A stretch of DNA of 64,000 nucleotides from Kryptolebias marmoratus (GCF_001649575.2 NC_051434.1:5731877-5795876), one strand, 5' to 3'. Shown: positions 10,816 through 24,383, counted from the stretch's first letter. Made by a program: numbers and translations. Notes: a model not told the origin generated them from the letters alone.

Positions 10816-13800
10816 AAATTGTTGTGGACCCTAAATAATTCTTGACCCTAATGTGGATAAAGGCAAAACCAGCCCCCTGTTTTTACTTATTTTTTCTTCC
10901 TCTTCTCATGGTTTGATTTGTAGGCATCTTTGTTTTGTCATAAAAGTTGGGCAATCATGTAACTGCCAGTGTTTATGTTCAGCACACAGTTTATCTCCTG
11001 CTGATCTGGTTGGTGAGGCTGAAACTGTGTGAATGAATGAACGTAAAAATGGATGTTTTGCTTGTTTATCACTGGAGGTGTTGAAATTCAAACTCCCGTC
11101 TTTATAAAGCACTTTAAAAACAACCACAGCTGCAACAAAGTGCTGTACATGTAAAATCAAATAAGAACTGATTCAGATGGACCTCATTTATTGGTTAGAA
11201 AACTTCATTTTAATGTTCAGATTGTGCCGTAATGTCCCCCTTTTGTTGGAGACGCTGCAGCATTTGTCCCACACACTGAGATGATGTCCTTCATTGGTTC
11301 TAAGGCTTTTCCATGTAGCATTCTTAGTGGCAAAAGATTTTATAAAAAAAAATAAATAAAAGTCACAACTTTAACTGTGCAGACATCAGCAGAATATCAC
11401 AGAAACTGCTTTACCAGACATTAAGTGTTGCATCAATTCAACTGCCTCATTTTTCTTGAACTTTTCTCACTTGCTCGGGAAATTTGCTCGAACACGTACT
11501 GTATGCACACACGAGTGCTTCGGCTCTCCATTTCTACCATCTTGAATGCACCAGAGGAACTAATTGTTTGTCGAATTGATTTCTTATTTAATTACCAGAC
11601 AAGCAAATTAGTTTAAACTTGAAACCCGAGAGCCACTCAAGGGGAATTAAAGTGATTCCAAAAGTTTTCACTGGAGAAGAAAATTCAATTTTCCTTCATG
11701 GTTATTGGTTATGTGGCCGAAAAAAGCCTTTATTGTACTTCCACTTCAGATTCATATCTACAGAATATACAAGATCCATTCCTTTCTTCAGCTGACTAAA
11801 TCGAGGGGAGAAAAGATCTTAAAAAAAAAAAAATGTTCCTCGGAGTGCGTCTAATTGCCAAAGACTGTTTCTTTAAGTTGTCACTGAGTGTAAGAGGATA
11901 ATGATGCCATCAGTAGAAATGGTGCCTTCAGGGACCAAACGGATGCACGAGCCAGATTAAATGGAAATTGAGGAAAACGGAAAGAAAATGTTTTCCGCAG
12001 TTAAAGAGAACTGCATGCTGCAGTTTTGTTTTAAAAGGATGCTGTGCCTGCAACTATGATGGTTAAACAAAACAAAACAAACAAAAAAACAACTTCGTAG
12101 CAGCAGACAGTTTTGTAGAAGTTATTTTTTTCACACGCGTCTCTGTATTCATCAAATATATTTTATTTGACACCGATTCTGTCCTTTAGCATTATATCAG
12201 CGTCCTTTAAATTTAAAATCTTGAAGGTTCAAACTAAAAGGAAACCAAATCAGTAGTTTTAACTTCTCAGTTTTGACTTTTATTTAGCTGCTACACTGTG
12301 AGCAAGCTAGCACATCCAGGTAACCATTTCCTTTTAAAATCATATTTCTGTACTTCTGGTGGTGATAATGTTTAAGATATAATAAGTTAGAATTGTTTTG
12401 GAGGAATTTCCAGCCTTAAGTGTTCTTTCTTTGTATTTTAATGTGTTATTGTTGGTTCTGTTCGCAATGCAGGAAGTTTTTAGGATTGTTTTGTTGGAAA
12501 ATCTGCCTCCCGGTTCTCGGCTCCTCCGATGGTTGTGCAGGAAGCAGATACCGACACAGTGATGTGAGGTCATCGTTACTCACCAGCTGCTCTGTTCGAG
12601 TCAGAGGAAGAGCCAAACAGAAGATGGAGAATGCTGAGTTTTTTTAACTTCCCCATGCTGGCCGTGTACATCAGTCTGTCCTCCTTGTTGCCGAGTCATC
12701 ACATTTTGGTGGAAAATGAGATTTGCTGTGCCTCTAAGATGGATGACCCTCTTTAACCTCAGCTACTGAAGCACTTTTCCCGCTCCACGATGGCAACCGA
12801 GCCATTTTGTCTGCGCCGTTTGAAGTCCTCTCATTTCTTCCATTAAGTGCTGTTGACTTTCAAAATGACTTGTTTGAGTCTAGAAAGGCTGCACAATGAG
12901 ATGAGCAGCTTAACGGCGGGTGATTTTCTCTAAGTGAGCACAAAGTACATCCAACAGGTGTTTTTGGAGAACAGTGGTATAAGTTTTGTTTTCTCTCTTT
13001 GGCTGTTTATCTTACATTCCATGGAAAAAAATGTCAAAACTAATTTTAATGTGATTAGTGGCTGATTCAGCAGAAACCTTGTGTATAAATGCTAACCTTC
13101 CAAATGCATAAATCTTACTGTGTCGCCTTTTTAAATATGTACTTACAACGAAAGATCAAGCACAATTCACATCTTTCTAAAATTACAAGCAGAATGTGTT
13201 TTTTTTATTATTATTACAAAAAGACAAATGTATCAGAAGTTCATAAAACCAACTTGGTAGCCCAAAAAGAATTATTACAAATATAATAAGCTGCCGTTTG
13301 TGCAGGTAAACAAGAGTATCTGCTTAGATTTATTGTAAAATAAATAAGTAAGTAAGAATTTCAGTGCGCCTCAGACAGGAAACACAATGCAGGATGGCGC
13401 GCTCCAGCTAAATAAATTATCACGGGGGGCTATTTTTAAGCCGAAGTGTAAATGCAGTAATCCTTGGAGCAGGAGCTGCGAAGAGCACAGAAGCCACATC
13501 AGGGAATTCAGCTCTGCCTTTATCTTCGCCTCCCGCCCACCTCACTCTCTCATCCCTCTCCCTCCACTCCCCACAGTTCCACAGCATCCCCGCACCTCCA
13601 TCTTTCCTCACTTCACGCGTTTCCAGTTTCTCTCTCCTTTTCTTTCTCCCACCCCTTCTCTTTTCTCCCCGCGCCTTTCATATGGTAAAAACCTCTTTTC
13701 TGTCGGAGTATTTTGCTTATCGCTGAGCCCTCTGTGGGGACTCCTCCGAGTTCTATTGTAATAAACAATAACGGACCTTTGAACAAGACAGGGAGGGGAA

Positions 13801-14745
13801 ACATGTAAGTGGCACCCAAAGAAGCAGCAGTCAGAGGATATTAGGCCACAGTGGGTCATTCTTCAACTTGCCAACAAATCTTTTTTTAAGCACTGTGAAA
13901 TGTGAGGGCCCCTATTTTTTCTTCTCTTGTCGGTGTGTGAGAATGCTGTCAGGCCCAGTGAGAGTTCCTCTAAGAAGCCGCAGCTCATGTGTGTGGTTGT
14001 ATTGTGTTGCTTTGGTGTGTGAGAAAAGAGCCTCCTCCGGTGCTGTTTAACTGCACATAATGGGGTATCGTTAATCACCGGGGCGGGCCGAGGTTTTACA
14101 AGGTTAATGACGGTGTAGCCAACCTCTCGACTGTGTCCCGTTCCTTCTGTGTTTATCTGTCCCTGCAGAAACATGAGCTCATTGTAGTTCAAAGATCTCT
14201 CACCGACAAGTCTTCCCAGCAAACACACTACACCCCGGCAACAATAACATCCCAGTTACGACCTAACATGGATGGGATGTTGGTGCTGAAATGGTAATGT
14301 CTGTTAAAAGTCCTGTTTATGGTGTATACTGTACTTTTTACAACACGTTGCTGCTACATTGTTAGACGTGCCAAATGACTATTTAAAGTCTCCTAACAGA
14401 GAGGCATTGCCAGAACTTTGTTGCTACATTATTTAAAAACTTGTGCATGTTCCTGGGATGTTTCTTGTTATGTTGCAGTTGCTCACTCAGGGTGGGAATC
14501 TTTAGGCGCCTCACGATTTAAAGGACCGCGATGTGGTTCTGAAATAATTACTGATGCATCTGCTGCATCCATAATCACACTTCAAACTACATCCTGAGCA
14601 TAAAATGTCTGCCCTAAAACAAACTAAACAGTTCCTGCTTTCATTCAAGCAAGAATTTGGTAACTAAATGAACAAAAGGAGTCAAAATGCTGATTACAGT
14701 AACATGAGGTTCTGTGGCAATGGATGTTTTTGCATCATCTTAGAG

Positions 14746-14969
14746 CAGGGGTGTCAAACTCCATACCTTGAGGGCTGCTGTCCTGCACGTTTTAGACGTG
14801 TTCTTGCTTTAAAACACCTGGTTTAAATGGACGACTTGTTGCCATGCTCCTGGAGAACTTGATGATTTGATGAGGAGGTGATTAAAATGTTTGAATCAGG
14901 TGTGTTGGAGCAGAAAAACCTAAAACCTCCAGGACGGCGGCCCTCGAGGCCTGGAGTTTGACACCCCTG
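14746..14969. mobile_element. hAT-type MITE (CAGGGGTGTCAAACT ends)
   Basis: A 224-bp element with long terminal inverted repeats (CAGGGGTGTCAAACTCCA / ...TGGAGTTTGACACCCCTG). On the left, TCATCTTA (14735-14742) stands three bases outside the CAGGGGTG end; on the right TCATCTTA (14970-14977) abuts CACCCCTG. This is an 8-bp target duplication with a 3-bp slippage (GAG) at the left. It carries the inner motif GAATCAGGTGTGTTGGAGCA seen in its relatives. No coding capacity. Confidence 0.85.
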
Positions 14970-16627
14970 TCATCTTACCTGCTTTCTTCAGTGTTTCCAC
15001 CACTTTGTTTCTGGTCCTGTTAAAGTGTAAACATGGCTGTTAGGATCATGTTCTTTCATGGCTCCAAAGGATGTAACATAGTACACAAGCTGAATGCAGA
15101 CTCAGCTTCTCTGCAGTAACAGTCGCGATAATGGACTTTTGTTACTTCTTTTTTTTTTTCCCACTGAGCTTAAAACTTTGATTTTGTTTGCTTAATCTTC
15201 CTCTGGTCAGCATCAGCAGCCACCACTGGCTGTTTTTTCTTCTGCTTCCTTTTCCAGTTGGAAACATGTAACATCATTTTTGCCTTTTACTTGCAGTGAA
15301 GCCAAAAAATTCCCAAACACTGTCTTTCAGTGCAGAAGGTGCCGTTTATATATGCCTCGCTCAGGTTTTTAGTGGGAGGCCCATCTGATGGATATATATG
15401 GTTTGTGTTTGCAGTTTATTGAAATTCTTTGCTTTTTTGCAGTGTTGATGCTGCACGTGTGTGTATATATAAATATACATAAATATTAATCATTCATAAC
15501 CTTTCCACAGAACCCCACTTTATAAGCCCTGAACTATAATTGTCATTGTGAGTGTTTGTCTCTGAGCTGTTTGCAACAATTTGGATCAGAATTTGTTTTT
15601 CCTTTGCTGAATCTGAAGCTCCTGTCGGTGTTCAGATGACATGAGGCTTAAAACAGGAAACAAGACGTTTTCTGCCTTCAGTTTAACCAAACACCCCTAC
15701 CTTTTCAGTTTAATCTGTGCAATTATCACTTAAAATCCTGCGTGGCTTGATGTTATTTTTCATTTTTTATTTTATTTTTTTTTTTGCTGCGCTCTTACCT
15801 AACTGAAGCACAGCTTATCAGAGTTTCGCTGTTGATAAAATGTTAGACACGAAAATAAGTAAGACTGACTCTCAGAATGCCAATGCAATCATTTAATTTA
15901 ATTTATCACTTCACAAAGATACTGTCGAGTTCTGCTGTTTGCAGCAGGCTTTTTTATTTTTAGATGGTTTGACCTCAGATGTGTTTTGCAAGCAGCAGCG
16001 ATGATGTTGGAGGGTTGAGCCGCTTACACCAGTCATTCTCGTCACAACAAAACGAGGCGCTTGTACTTTTCTCTGTTTAACACTATGAGTCATCAATCTC
16101 TCTCTTTTAGATATAGATGCATGTATGTCAGCTCACATGTTCTTGCATAACTCAAGGGTTTATTTTTGCTGTTCTACTTTTTGCTCTTTTGCATTCTCGT
16201 CTTGGAGCCCCGAAGGCTGTGTGACAGCTTTACGCCAGAGGAGATATGCTGCATGATAGAGAAATGGGGTTAAAAAAACAGGAAGCTGAATGTGACTGTC
16301 CCCTGCTGAGCAGCTAAAGGACACTGAACCACAGAGGTGGGGTTTGTGTATGTGCTAAGCTGCATGGATGTCAGCATTTCCTGTGGCAGGTGACGCTGGA
16401 AAAATAAATCCAACTTGACATAAGAGAAAATAAAAGCAGAGAACTTACTCGTTTCTTAGTTGGAGAAAGATTTTATTTACTTAACTTCACTGTGATACAA
16501 ACAGGAGGAGCTCTGGTTAAGGATTACGAGGAAAATGTCCTGTTAGATGTGCTGTAGTGGTTTGAGAATTAAATAATCTATTTTGAACAGAAAAGATCGA
16601 GTTCATAAAGATGCTGACTCAACTTAC

Positions 16628-16955
16628 TATTAAAAAAAGGCTTCAAATCTTCTGAAGTGGGGTTATGAACAATCATTATCTTACCTGTTGTAGATAGCTC
16701 TGTGTTTGGCCTCAGTTTGAAGAAATAGTTAAGTTCAGACGAGCTAACGGCTAGTTTGAGCCGGACCAGAACCAAACTGGGTCACTGGTTTTGTAATGAT
16801 TTATATGAATGCAGTTTAGAAAATCTTTTCATTGTCATTAACTTTGCATTAATTACTGTATTTATTTTGGCAGAAATATTATGATATTCCTGCTGGAAGT
16901 GTTCGAAGCTGCAAGGGATATGCTACAGCTAGCTGCTGCTGCTTCTACTTGGGCA
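16628..16955 (+). repeat. Family B copy, degenerate
   Basis: Contains CTTCTGAAGTGGGGTTATGA, ATTATCTTACCTGTTGTAGA, GAGCTAACGGCTAGTTTGAG and GCTACAGCTAGCTGCTGCTG in the same order as the copy at 26930. Only the left end is recognisable. Confidence 0.55.
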
Positions 16956-18504
16956 AAAACCCCAGAGGATTCTATTCAACTAACCATGTAATGTAAAACT
17001 GACAGGAATGGGGCACTTTGATAGATTTTTCTGCAGGTTTTGGGAATCGTTGAGTCTTGATAAATAAAAATACAACAAATATCTTTTTGCAAAACAGCCT
17101 CAGATTTTAGTAGAAATGATTATTCTGATAGCTGAGGTTCTTGGTTTTTCAACATGAATGGTTGAGTGCACAGCTGTGGGGACATGTTTCAGTTTGGCGG
17201 TGCTGTGAGACATTTGCAGTGAAACGAACACTGGCTGTGCGTGTTTTCTGATCTGAAGACGGACATTTAAAAAAAAACATGCCATATATTTTGGACAGAC
17301 AGTATCTATAAAACTATAAAACAGTCATGACCTTATGCTAAGCTGTCCACCTTTGTGTGGGTTTTAAGCAGATGTAATATTTTGCGCACAGATATACGAT
17401 GACAACAGTTCTGGTTTTTATCTCAGACTCATAAAACTCAATACCAGAATATTGCAATTTAAACACATGCAGCCCTACTGAAATCTGTTTTTATTAAGTT
17501 TTTCATTAATTTTGAGCTGTGTATCTGAACACGCTCATCTTCTGGCATGCTTGAGTGGGTGCTGCAGCACTCTGCACCCCTACTTCCTGCAGCCTTGGTC
17601 GACAGTGAGGTCCTGTCTGCATTAGTCCAGATATTTTTTATTTGTCCACACAGTTTAACAAAAACCCATGCCGTGCCATTGTTTGGCGAAACTAAAGATT
17701 ATCCCAAAGATTATTGTTCCTGATATCATTAATGGTTTCATTTCAATTAATCCTTTCACCACACAATTAAGGTTCTGCAAAGCTCTGCAAAGCGTTTGCT
17801 ATATGATCCATTTTTTGTCACCACACACTCTGTGTGGACAGGAGGTGCAAACGCACCAAAACATAACAGATTTTAAAAATATCCACCGTGTGGACGAGGC
17901 CGAATAGATCAGTAAATTTGTAGCACATTTCCTTTTTTTTTTCTTCTTCTCTTGTTGGATGACTTTCAGCCTCAGTTTCCTACACATTTTATTTTAGCAT
18001 GTGTAAGTATATTTAACAGCATAACACTGAATGTCCCAAAATAACAAGAGTTCCCATAATAATGATGAGGCTCGGTCGTGTGGTTTTAAAAATTCATGAG
18101 CAGAAACGAATCTCTGTGGCACAAAGGGGTGAGATTAATATCTTAGCAGGGTTGTTTTCCTCCACAAGAGCTGATAGCAGCTCATTCTTAAAAAAAAAAA
18201 AAACAGAACCTGGATGGACAGAACTGGTTCATCATTTACAAGTTTTACATCCAGATCTGGAGCAGAGAGGTGGCAGATGTAGCTGCACGCCGAGGTGTGT
18301 TTTGATTTTAAAGGAGACACTCTGATTACTAATCCACGGTAAAAAGAGAGCGATGACGCCATGAGGAGTCGCAGAGTGAACGTAACGATCCACGTTTGAC
18401 TCGGTGTCTCCAAGAAGCTGCTCATCTGATCATGGTGATCAAATCACATTTATTATTCTGTTGATGGCTTAAAATAATGAGTTGTTGTAAAATACTGGGA
18501 GTAA

Positions 18505-18520
18505 CGTGTGTGTGTGTGTG
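18505..18520. repeat. (GT)n microsatellite, short
   Basis: About 8 GT units followed by GAGAGACACAG. Confidence 0.9.
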
Positions 18521-18913
18521 AGAGACACAGTAAATGATAGCAGATCTCCACCTCGCCCTGTCAGCCCTCCTGCCTGAGATGTAAGTGGGTTTTGTAATTG
18601 GTTTGTTTAATAACTGAGTGTTCTTTACCTCTCAGTCACACACACTTGTCCTCACACACACAAAAATAATAATCTTGTGTCAGGCGCGGGAGCTCACACA
18701 CACAGAAACAAGGCATTCGCACGTCTGTCTGTTTAATTGAAGTTTGGCAGATTGTAGTAATTATGTTTAGAAAAAGAATTTTCCTGAGTGTTTTGCCCTT
18801 TTTCTGTCCTTGACATCTAAAACGACACCAGCGGAGGGATGAACAAGCTCTTTGTTTTTACACCGTTGTTTACCGGTTTCACCTGAATGAAAGACATTTT
18901 AAAATATGAAGTG

Positions 18914-19566
18914 TTAAAGTGGTAGTTCATATCTTTGAACCAGCTCAGTTTGGAGAAATGGTTCAACTCCGACATGAATGAGGAGGTAAATGTTAGTCTG
19001 ATGTTATGGTGCTGATAGAAAACAAAGCCTTTCAGCAAATTATAACTACATCCTTGGCAGCACGCGCCGCAGTACGTTACTTATACATTCTTCAGTCCTT
19101 ACAAGAGCACCCCCTAGTGGTGTGGAGTATCATATGCAATATGATACTAAAGTGGACTGCTGTTGACATGCAGACACTCTTTTATAAACCTTGTTTCTCT
19201 GCTCCAACACACCTGATTCAGTGGTTAAATCACCTCTTCATGTTCTGCAGAAGCCTGTTAATCAGCCATTGATTCAAATCAGGTGTGTTGGAGCAGAGGA
19301 ACAAGGAAAACCTGCAGGATGGTGGCCCTCGAGGACCAGGATTGGACACCCCTGCTTTACACTGTATAATGAGAACCTGACATTAGTGTAAAGGTTTATA
19401 GAATAGCTTTTGCTTTAATCACTATAATTTCTTTAAGATTTAATTGTTTCTGTAACTAACTCACTCGGGCTATCTGTCAGCTCATTAGTGGGGTCAGAAT
19501 TTAACTCTGTTTCTCCAAACTAACTGTTCAAAGAGATACTACCTAAGATCTGAACTATCCCTTTAA
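18914..19566. mobile_element. Family B MITE-like element with inverted ends, interrupted
   Basis: The left end TTAAAGTGGTAGTTCATATC and the right end GATCTGAACTATCCCTTTAA are imperfect inverses. The similarity extends inward over about 90 bp (CAGTTTGGAGAAATGGTT against the inverse of TTTCTCCAAACTAACTG). TTAA at both ends could be a target duplication or part of the end. The centre is filled by other sequence including a truncated hAT MITE. Superfamily not assigned. Confidence 0.6.
19180..19354. mobile_element. hAT-type MITE, left end missing, nested in a family B element
   Basis: The right end is clear: GGTGGCCCTCGAGGACCAGG followed by ATTGGACACCCCTG. The inner CTCCAACACACCTGATTCA and its inverse TCAGGTGTGTTGGAGCAGAG are both present. 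The expected left CAGGGGTGTCC end is absent, so the copy is truncated. It lies between the two inverted ends of the repeat at 18914-19566. Confidence 0.65.
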
Positions 19567-20098
19567 GCATTGTGAGTTCAAATGTTTTGCGTGACTTTAT
19601 GGCAACAATCGTTTCTTTAATCGTCTCAAAACTGATGGAAGCACAAACATGACAAGCTTACATGTGTGTTATGTCTGTTTCTGAGTGGATGAGGAGAAAG
19701 CAAATTTGGATAACGAGACGAGTAAAAACTGGAAACCCGAGAGGAGCCCGTCTGCGCAGATCTTCATTCAGCACCTCAGAATATCACGTATGTAAATATT
19801 TAAGGAGCGTCAACGTAAACTAGCCACAGAAATTCTGTGTAAACGCAGCAGCTTGTTCGAGCGATAATGCAAACTATTGTTGAAATGAAGACATCGACCA
19901 GGAGTCGTCCCTGGTGGTGTTTGTTGGGAGCTTGGAGGATTCTCAGCGTTCTCTGAAGACGAGGAGGAGGGGATCTTTGGAACATGCTGACAGCTTGTCG
20001 AGGCCCTCCTACGACTGTTATGAATTTCAGTCTTTTGTTGCGTGTGGTCCCGCCGCACTGATGAGCTCTCACACTAATTCAGTTAAGCAAGAGTAAGA

Positions 20099-20101
<3 letters not shown>

Positions 20102-20144
<43 letters not shown>
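20102..20144. repeat. (TG)n microsatellite
   Basis: About 21 uninterrupted TG units, the longest perfect dinucleotide tract in the window. Confidence 0.97.
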
Positions 20145-20145
<1 letters not shown>

Positions 20146-21639
20146 GGCTCTCAGGCTGTTTACATGCTTTGCAGCTGAGATGTTGTGATGCTTCAGAGTC
20201 GATAACGGTGAATTGGCTGAATTTGCACAACCCCGTCTCTAATGATAAACAAGTGCAACTCAGAGTTTTGACACAACATTAATGCAGCCATTTGAAATCT
20301 GAACCGTTTTGAAAAACTTGCAGTTTTGCATCATTGATCTCGCAGTATTTTATGTCTCTGCTCCTTGTCAATATTTTCCGTAAAGACGTACCTTCAGAAA
20401 GATTATCTATTACTCATAACTCTGTATCTTTACATTGGAACGACTCATTTAACTTCCTCAGACTGAACAGGTCCTCTTCCTCACCATGTGTTATGCTGCA
20501 CGGCCGTGTTTCTGCAGAATAGACCAACCTTCATTGCAAACACTGTATGGTTTCTGTGGGAAGATGTGTGTGAGGCAGGATTATAAAGATGCTTGGATTC
20601 TGCAACTGTGACTCTAAGGTCAAATCCCATTTTATAACATTGCCTCTACCCCCTGACCGCTGATCAGTGTTGGAGAAAAACTGATGGAAAAAATATTCCA
20701 ATTGTCGCAGATTCTGTTTTGGAAAATGAACATATCTGTTTTCAAATGTATGTCGTGTAAAACTAGTTATTAATCCAGAAACAGATTTATTTGGCAGGTT
20801 GTTCTTTAACAAGCATAAAAATAACAAAAATACCAAGAGAATAACTCAACTAGACATGGCAACTTTTATGCTGGTAAAAATAATAACCAGAGAAAAAAGA
20901 CTTTTTTTGAGTGTTTTTTGGAAGCACGCCTCATACCTTTTCATTTCAAAGCATCCCCCTGAAAAATCTGTTTTGGGCCAGAAATCCCTGGACTCTCAAA
21001 CAGCAGCCCCAAAAAACATGAAAAACTAAAAGAACAATAAAATAAATTTGAAACATTAAATATGTTAAAGGGTACTCATTGAAACCAGACAAAAAGAATG
21101 AAGTAAGAAACAAATTCCCCACAATATTTTTCTCATATTGAAGGTTAATAATGTGTCATTAAATAAAAAATGTACATACTGCCTCTTTAGCAGTCCCTCC
21201 AGATATTTTCAGGATCAGGTTCTGGTTCAGACAGGCGGAGGAGTGAAGGAGAAGAATCTGATAAATCTCAAGGATCAGTGGATTGAAATTGGGGTTTAGA
21301 AAATGTCTCACTTATAGAGGAAAGTTTTCAGCCAATTTTTTACCTTTGATTGGAGTCAGAAACGTCATCTGATCCAGTCGACTCACACACTTCCTTTAAA
21401 CCCGTGATTGTGTTGGCTGTCTGACCTGAGTTTCCATCCTACTTGAATTAAAGTTGAAAAACTGCAGCATGGAGTTCCTCCTCTGCATATTCACTCAGAT
21501 CCACTCGGGCGTTTGGCGGTGAGGGGATGGATCTTTGTGTCTTGTCATCACATGCTTCAATTGAGCTTTAAATGTCACTTGTCTCTCCCTGCTTCATCTG
21601 TTTGATTCATCCTTGTTGTCTTCAGTCTCCATTTGAAGT

Positions 21640-21658
21640 GGTGTGTGTGTGTGTGTGT
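21640..21658. repeat. (GT)n microsatellite
   Basis: About 9 GT units just before a long pyrimidine-rich block. Confidence 0.93.
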
Positions 21659-21764
21659 CACGCTGACATGTGCTGGTGTGTAAGTGTTTGATGGACACAC
21701 TGCTCCTCTCCACCCTCTTTGTGCGGCGCCTGCAGGCACAATGATGCCCTCTGCATTGATTTTT

Positions 21765-22235
21765 CTTCTTCCATTTTATAATTACGTCCCCTCTTTTCAT
21801 TCGCACCCCCTCCTCCCTCTTTCCCTCTTTCTCTCTTTTTATTCCATCTTTCTTATCTCTCCCCCTTCTCACTTCTATTTTTCTAATTCCCCCCTCCTCC
21901 CCACCCCCCCGATCCATTTTTATGCCTCACTGTGCCCATGCTTGTTATCTTAGCCCTTTTTTTTTTCCCCCTGTTTGATCTCAACTTCTTAATTTCCTTT
22001 CTCATTTACGTCACTCCGCTTGGTTTCATTCTGCCACCTCCCTCCCAATTCTGAGGTTTTTCATAATCTCTCTCTTTTTGCTCCTCTATTTTCATCTTAT
22101 TTTTCTAAGATTTTTACCAACTCTTTTTCTCTTTCCAGTGGGATCACATTCCTCCTCTTCCCATCAGATTTCTAATGTTTTGTCTCCTAATGTTTCACGG
22201 GTGTTTTCCATCTCCTTTTTTTTTGTTTCCTCTCT
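21765..22235. other. Pyrimidine-rich block
   Basis: About 470 bp with a strong excess of C and T on the + strand, in runs such as TCTTTCCCTCTTTCTCTCTT. It gives Ser/Phe/Pro-rich chance frames on + and Lys/Glu/Arg-rich ones on -. No gene. Confidence 0.75.
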
Positions 22236-24304
22236 CTGCAGCCTCTCTGGAGTGCAGTCCGTCTTCACCATAGATTGATGGACCGGACCTTCCTCGTTGC
22301 AGAACAACACGGACACACATCCATCCAAGTTTCTTCCCGAACATATCAAAGTTCGCATCACACGTCAGGTCTCCATCTTTCACCAAAGACTGATCTGGGG
22401 AAAAAGAACCTGCCTTTTTTGTTTTCTCTCTCAGCCACTCCTGAAAATCTCCCTCAAGTTCTGACTCGCCGTTTCTTTGCACTTTAAGTGATTCCTCCCG
22501 GTTTCCTGCAGATATGACCGGTAGTTTCCACCGCAGATGTTCCTTTCTCAAGCCCTTCTGGCCGCACTTCCTTCATGCACCAAATGCTCCGTCAACATGC
22601 ACACAAACCTTCAGTGCAGAATTGCTCTCAAAGGATTGAAATATGAAGGGAAGTTTTGTGTTTGCACAATAATTCCACCATTTCTCTCCTCTTCCACTTT
22701 AAACCGAGTCCTGCAGAGTAATCCACATTGTCCTTCCCTCTCAGACGTACACTCTTTGTGGCATGTTAGCCTCTTTATCCCAGCACTTTAATGTGTGTTT
22801 TCTCCTCTGCATACTCTCGTGGTGTTCTGAGCCTGGTTCTGCCCTGCTGAGGACTTTCTACACGGCAGAACAAAAGGCTGTCTACAAGAACTACACACTC
22901 CCCTTTCATTCCTCTTTATCCTCAGACTGTATTACCACCAAACACAAGAGAGGGGACAATATGTGTTTGTGCTTGTTCTCTCTATGAAATAGACTGATAA
23001 AAAGTGTTAGATGATGCATAGTGAAGTATCCATACCTCTCCGTACTGTGAGAACAAACCGTGGACAAACGTAACTGTGAAAACAGAACAAAAGAATAAAA
23101 ACTAGACCTAACTTAACATCGGTTAACTTCGAGGTCCATGAGAAAGCAATACAAGGGAGCTGGAGCTTGAGAAAACAAAGCTGAACGGCGAGCAGGAAAT
23201 TCCCTTGGTGTCCCTAAAAGCACGGCGGTTGTAGGTAAACTAATTTAACAACCCAAGAGGGGGCAATGTCAGAAAGAAGAAAGAAGACTGAGTAAATGGG
23301 CTCTGTGAACCAGGAAATGTTTAGACTTAACATCCGTCACTCTAATGAGGAGAGAGAAGGAAGACGAGACGATACAGATGACACTTCCTATCCCTTGTAT
23401 TGCTTTGTCTGCTTTCTATCTCGCTGCTTGAAACTATTTTTAGAAGAGTTGTAGTTGAAAAGTAGCCATGCTGTGAGCAGAATCTCATCATTCAGATGTT
23501 ATTTGTCACTCCGATCTGGAAGGAACTCCATATACTCTGTGTGTGATGAAACACTTAAACCTCTGCTGTAAATGTGAAAAATGGCCTCTCACTGTTGATA
23601 TTAGAGACATTTTAACTGCATATAGAAGCACATGTGTCTGCAATGAAACAAACCCGCTGTTAATCAGCCCATCATCTTCAGCTCTGTGTCTGTCGGTGTA
23701 AATACATTATAAAACCCAGTGTAATGACCTTTCAATGTCAGCCACCTATTTCAGTGTACTGGAGAGATATTTATCAAAAGCTCTTATCAAAAGCTCTTAT
23801 CAACGCGGATGTAGCATGAGCTGTTGTCACGGTAACAACATCCTTTCTTTCCTGGATGGGAGCATAAAGTAGGCGCTGCAGTTGGAGGTGAGTTTTAATC
23901 GGGTTTCATTTGTCCCTCTCTGTCCAGCCAGTCTTTGTTTGAGCAGCAGTCGTGGCCTCACGCTTCACAGAGCCGCATGAAGATTGAATCGTATTGATCA
24001 GCTCCTCGGAACGCGTACAGTCCGCCCTCCAGGATTTAAAATCCTCCAGGAGGGTGTGCGCACGCGCGTGTGTTGACAGTCACGTAGAAGTGGAGTTGTT
24101 TTGGGCTAAAACACGAGTGGTTATTTCACAGTTGGGAGGAGATGCCATGTCCATGTCCCTCAGTGCTGCAAGCAGGACGGGATGAAGCTTCTGTTTAAAT
24201 TGGAATTTCTCAACTTTTTGATTTTCAAGCTGGAAAACATCCAAAACTTTACTGTAGGAGAAGACAAAGAGAGGAAGTAGCAATGGTAATAAATATTCCA
24301 GACT

Positions 24305-24383
24305 AGTACGTAGCTGGTACTTAACAAGGTATGTTCCTGGTACTAAACGGGTACGTACCTGGTACTTACTCAGGCATGTACCT
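24305..24383. repeat. Short tandem repeat, about 23-24 bp x 3.4
   Basis: Units of the type 'GTACGTACCTGGTACTTAAC' + 'AGG' repeat three times and part of a fourth, with several substitutions. The unit itself is partly self-complementary (GGTACC-like cores). Confidence 0.7.

Larger units (their letters stand above)
7291..14734. other. Intergenic DNA, no gene seen
   Basis: Contains the degenerate hAT MITE (8822), the poly-C gap (10091) and the AT tract (10781). Blocks at about 9580-9850 and 11420-11640 look unique and compositionally balanced and might be conserved non-coding DNA, but no exon signature is visible. A pyrimidine-rich stretch lies at 13500-13680. Confidence 0.65.
14978..18913. other. 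Intergenic DNA, no gene seen
   Basis: One family B copy (16628-16955) and a short GT tract. Nothing else is recognised. Confidence 0.65.

Noticed and set aside
13387..13859. Overlapping frames on both strands near 13.5 kb
   Set aside because: Caused by a pyrimidine-rich stretch (Ser/Pro/Phe on +, Arg/Glu/Lys/Gly on -); no conserved motif.
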